Source: Pithys albifrons albifrons (lineage: Eukaryota; Chordata; Aves; Passeriformes; Thamnophilidae). From it: a stretch of 64,000 nucleotides of DNA. The stretch is from contig NC_092461.1 of assembly GCF_047495875.1 (NCBI RefSeq), forward strand, positions 64,592,299 through 64,656,298. Direction: 5' to 3'. The notes beneath the pieces are model-generated. The model was not told the DNA's origin, did no database searches, and saw only the letters and a program-made list of their open reading frames with translations. The position numbers were made by a program, and so were the translations under genes. Below are positions 60,494 through 64,000 of the stretch, piece after piece (the stretch's first letter is position 1; the number at the start of each line of letters is the position of its first letter).

Positions 60494-63400
60494 CTGCAAA
60501 AGAGAAACAGTCAGAAACACCAAGCAGAGAGCAAAAGCAGGAAACAGTGGACCTGACAGAACAAAAAAGTAATGACTAGAGGAAGGTTTTGAAATGCAAA
60601 CATGGAAACACTCAAATTTAGTCTGAGTTGGAAATCAGGCCTTTGCTCTTTGCAGAGAAACAGGGTTTCATCACATCAAGGAAATATCTTTAATTGTTCA
60701 CAACCAATTTTCCAAGAAAAAAAATCACAAGATTACTGATATTTTTCATGGCAAACAATTTTTAAATACTTATTTTCTGGTTAGGAGTTCCTTACATTTA
60801 CAATAGCCATTTATTTGACTGGCATTTACAAACTCCATTTTGGCCTGGTTTTGCACGCTCATGTGTGATATGACAAGAAGAATCTGCTGCTTTGGTTAAA
60901 CGATTGACATCTGCATCTGACAAATATATTATTTTGATTCCTCCAGCATTCACAAAATATAACTCAAAGTATGAAACTGTAATTTGAATTAAAATAGAGA
61001 TAAGTCCACAATTTCAAATACATTCCCCCACAGGCTCAACATTATACCTTTTTTTTCAGGTTTTAACCAGGCATTGACTATTAAGCAAGCCAAAAGCATG
61101 TTTTTGGAGAATATTTTTAAAACCAAAATACTTTCCAAAGACAAGGGTTTCTAGGTGCAGTGACTTTTAAGTAGTTTCAGAAAGACTTTGTTATCAGAGC
61201 AAAAGACGCACAGCAATAACCACTGAGCTCCAAATAGGTCCAGCTCACAGCTCTGATTGACATCACTACTAACTTCAATGATGCATAGATAGATGTGTGG
61301 AAGGTTTTTAAATGGTTATGTAGTCAGTAGGCAGGTGACCAAAATGCTGCTCTTCTTTTATCATCTCCCAAGATGCTAAGGAACAAATAAATACTAATCA
61401 AACACGGTATTTCTGCTTAAGAATTACATGTTCTCTCCTATTTTGAAAGCTTAAATTCATAGGGCTGTATCTATTTTTCTATTGCTGCATCTTCTAGCAG
61501 CTTCAATTCAGCCTATGGAGATGACACCCAAGAAAGTATGACCTCCTTTCTCTTACATGACCTCCCGGAGGCCAAACTCAGTACATGTATAGAGGTGAGC
61601 TCCAGTGACTTCCAATATCATAATAAAGTACACATGGCCTCAGTTTCAACTTAGCCTGTGACAAAACTGGAAAGTAATCGTTGTCATTCCCTGCCTACGT
61701 ATTTGCCACTTCCCTTTTTACAGGCCTTTGCTTGCTTCACTCTTTAGGGAGAAATTGACATAAAGTAACTGCTGAGGTCTCATTTTAGACCTGCCTGAGC
61801 TTAATCTGTATGCATGCAGGGAACATTTAATGTAGCAAAAGTACCTATTTAGCATAGAGTCCAAAGTACAGTCTCTATCCAACAGTCCACCCAATTTTAC
61901 TAATCAGAACACCTTCCACAGGTGTGCCCCACGAACAGGGAGGCACACATTTAGCAACCCCAATAGCTTTACTGTCCAATTTCAGGCTTTGACAGATTTG
62001 CAGCACAAGATTACAGTCTGACTGCCGTAATGATGGGCTATTAGCCTATGCCCCGGGCCTGCCATGATGTCTCTGGGGCAAGAACCTACATGCCACATGA
62101 ACAAGCCGAGTCTTGCTCATTAAATGTCAAAGGACTCATTCAGATTTGGTTTACTTTGATATGGGCAACTTAAAAATGTAAAAAACAGTTCCAGGTTTTA
62201 ATCTGCTAAGTGCACTTACAGATTTCAAACACTTCCCTAAAGGCTTCAAATGAAGAGATTCCCAAGGAGAAAAAACAGTAAAGGCAGTAAACCCAGAGAA
62301 TGGAAAAGAAAGAAGCAGTGTACAAGCCATCTTGAAGTGTATCTGATATTGTTTTTAAGTCAATTATAAAAAGTGCTGAATAACATCAAGTACCTTTGAC
62401 TTAACGGATTGCACATTAGCTCTGAACAATTCACTGCTAAACAAGGTTTCAGACTCTCCAAATATTATTCAAATTTGCTGTATTACAGTGTTTTGCTTTT
62501 GTTTTTCTCACGGTTAGTCTTACTTCAAATTATTAACTACAATAAAATATAAATCCTTTAAGTAGTATCTTAATCATTACATGACTGATCAGCAAAACCA
62601 CTAATACAAAGTAATATCAGAGGAACAAGTGATACAGGAAGAAAAACTGGTCGTGCAAGAGTATAATTAGACCATGGGAATCATTGTCAGGTCTAGTCTA
62701 AGATACCAAGATTTAGAAATCCTGTGACTGAGTCATATTAATTTAAGTCGCGTTTCAGGTTTATATGAGCCTTTTTTTCTTGAAACATTATTTGTTAATT
62801 GCATTTCTTTCCAGTGTGAATGCAAAAACCCAAGCATGCATTTGGAACTTGTGCATATCTCCACCTTTTAGCATAAAACATCATTTTAGTTGATAATTAC
62901 CCTGTGTTTTATTGCTAATTAACTTCTATGTACGCAGTGCCTCTTAGCATTGCTCTTGAAACATTTTCTACTGCACTTTGATCTTACCAGCCCTGCTCCA
63001 CCTTGTTTGCTCTTGCCAAGATAGGTGACAAGTTTTTCAGTGCATTACCAATTTTATTTCAGTTAGCAGTTCTAGTCTTCTTTTTAAACATTTTCTTCTA
63101 TATTTTGTTTGTTTGTTTGTTTGTTTGTTTTAAATGCATCTGCCATAAGTATCTGCCCTGTTTTGCAACAGTTAGCATTCCTGCCATAAATGCTGAATCA
63201 TTTTAGGGCAATAACACAGGCAGTGATTTTCTTTTGTTTGTGATCATGCATTTCCCGCATTTCCCTACGTAGGGTTTCAGAGATGTCTGTGGGTGTATTC
63301 ACAGTTGTATTATCACCGCGATGACAAACTTGTCTGGGTTTTACTGTCTCCTTTTTCACTGCTTCTCTGTCTAACCATTTGCCTCAGATAATATTTTTAC

Positions 63401-63599
63401 ATCACCATCCATCAATAATACACTCTTTAATAGTTCTAGGATTTTTCATCTGCAATCTTCAATCATTCATTCTTTTCACTTGGGTAACTGTGTACTCTTT
63501 GGACTTTTTCTTCAACTGTTTCTGTTTGCCAAACAGGATATTTCACCACTGGTGATTCATCCTTATAATGGACAACACTTGAAAGCTGAACCTTTATGT
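60494..63599. other. Noncoding; short (TTTG)n
   Basis: No gene is recognised. A (TTTG)n run lies at about 63105-63130. The interval 61680-62900 is repeat-free and might contain conserved noncoding sequence. That is a guess from texture only. Confidence 0.45.
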
Positions 63600-63678
63600 T
63601 CCCTCCCCTCCCCTCCCCTCCCCCCCCCTCCCCTCCCTTCTCCTCCCTTTCCCTCCCTTCTCCTCCCCTTCCCTCTTC
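63600..63678 (+). repeat. (CCCCT)n-like C-rich tract
   Basis: CCCCT/CCCT units degrading into cttccc variants. The minus strand is G-rich and has G-quadruplex potential, as at 42215-42288. The minus-strand ORF is low-complexity glycine/glutamate and spurious. Confidence 0.95.
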
Positions 63679-63844
63679 CAATTTCTGCTATAGCTGCATT
63701 CAGAGAAAGGAAAACTGTCCAGATGCTGTTTATATACATACACCTGCCAGTTAATAAGTTAATACATATTTGTTTTATAGTAGTACACTCTTTAGTTGCT
63801 CCAAATATTTGCTGCTAGCAAAGACTGCAGTATTCCCAAAGCAA

Positions 63845-63990
63845 ATAAAACTGAATTCTAGGAACAAAAAAACCAAACCTAACCAAACCAACAGCATAAA
63901 CCCACCCACAAGCAAAAAAAAAAAACCAAAACCAAAACCAAAAAAACCCCCCAACCAATTAAACAAAAAAAAACCAAAAAAACCCCACCA
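63845..63990 (+). repeat. A-rich / (AACC, CCAAAA)n low-complexity tract
   Basis: A runs interrupted by CC (aaccaaaaccaaaaccaaaa) up to close to the end of the window. The flanking 63679-63844 has no recognised feature. Confidence 0.85.
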
Positions 63991-64000
63991 AAGTACATTT

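Noticed and set aside
1..64000. CRISPR arrays, operons, prokaryotic promoters or ribosome-binding sites
   Set aside because: The sequence is clearly vertebrate (CR1, LTRs, microsatellites), and no regularly spaced repeat array of CRISPR type is present.

Overview
The window looks like a stretch of bird nuclear genome, either a gene desert or part of a very large intron. It is AT-rich. I find no protein-coding exon, rRNA gene or functional tRNA gene that I can support. What identifies it as avian is the repeat content: several CR1 LINE fragments (sense and antisense, young and old), solitary ERV long terminal repeats of types I associate with birds, and no mammalian-type Alu or L1. The family names rest on recognition from memory, not on a database search.

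Layout. 1-6344: unannotated AT-rich DNA. 6345-7390: a solo ERV LTR carrying an internal minisatellite. 8536-9640: a repeat-free, homeodomain/POU-motif-rich stretch that may be a conserved noncoding region. 12032-12420 and 13841-13913: old CR1 pieces. 19000-19360: another candidate regulatory stretch with a perfect GATA palindrome. 27207-27552 (minus) and 54699-55055 (plus): two copies of a composite SINE. 32781-32890: possible ancient MIR-like fragment. 35754-35866: CCTTTT hexamer array. 38834-39358 (minus), 45029-45619 (plus) and 56864-57260 (minus): three more solo LTRs, two of them with perfect 5-bp target duplications. 42985-43596 (plus) and 50655-51650 (minus): two closely similar CR1 copies in inverted orientation. 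45920-46500 and 60359-60493: older CR1 3' ends. 42215-42288 and 63600-63678: C-rich tracts. 59431-59522: tetranucleotide microsatellite.

The main finding is the SINE. Its head is a tRNA-Gln-like sequence with intact A and B boxes. The body contains a recognisable 5S rRNA segment with two internal deletions. A unique region of about 170 bp follows, and the tail ends in a short hairpin instead of the CR1 octamer tail. The plus-strand copy is bounded by 12-bp near-perfect target-site duplications. A tRNA-then-5S composite that does not end in a CR1 tail is unusual for birds and suggests a non-CR1 partner LINE, possibly of RTE type.

Nothing here forms an operon or pathway. The only coding traces are the broken reverse-transcriptase reading frames of CR1. 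Many open frames of 60-130 codons occur on both strands, but none resembles a known protein or has coding character, and they are treated as chance ORFs.
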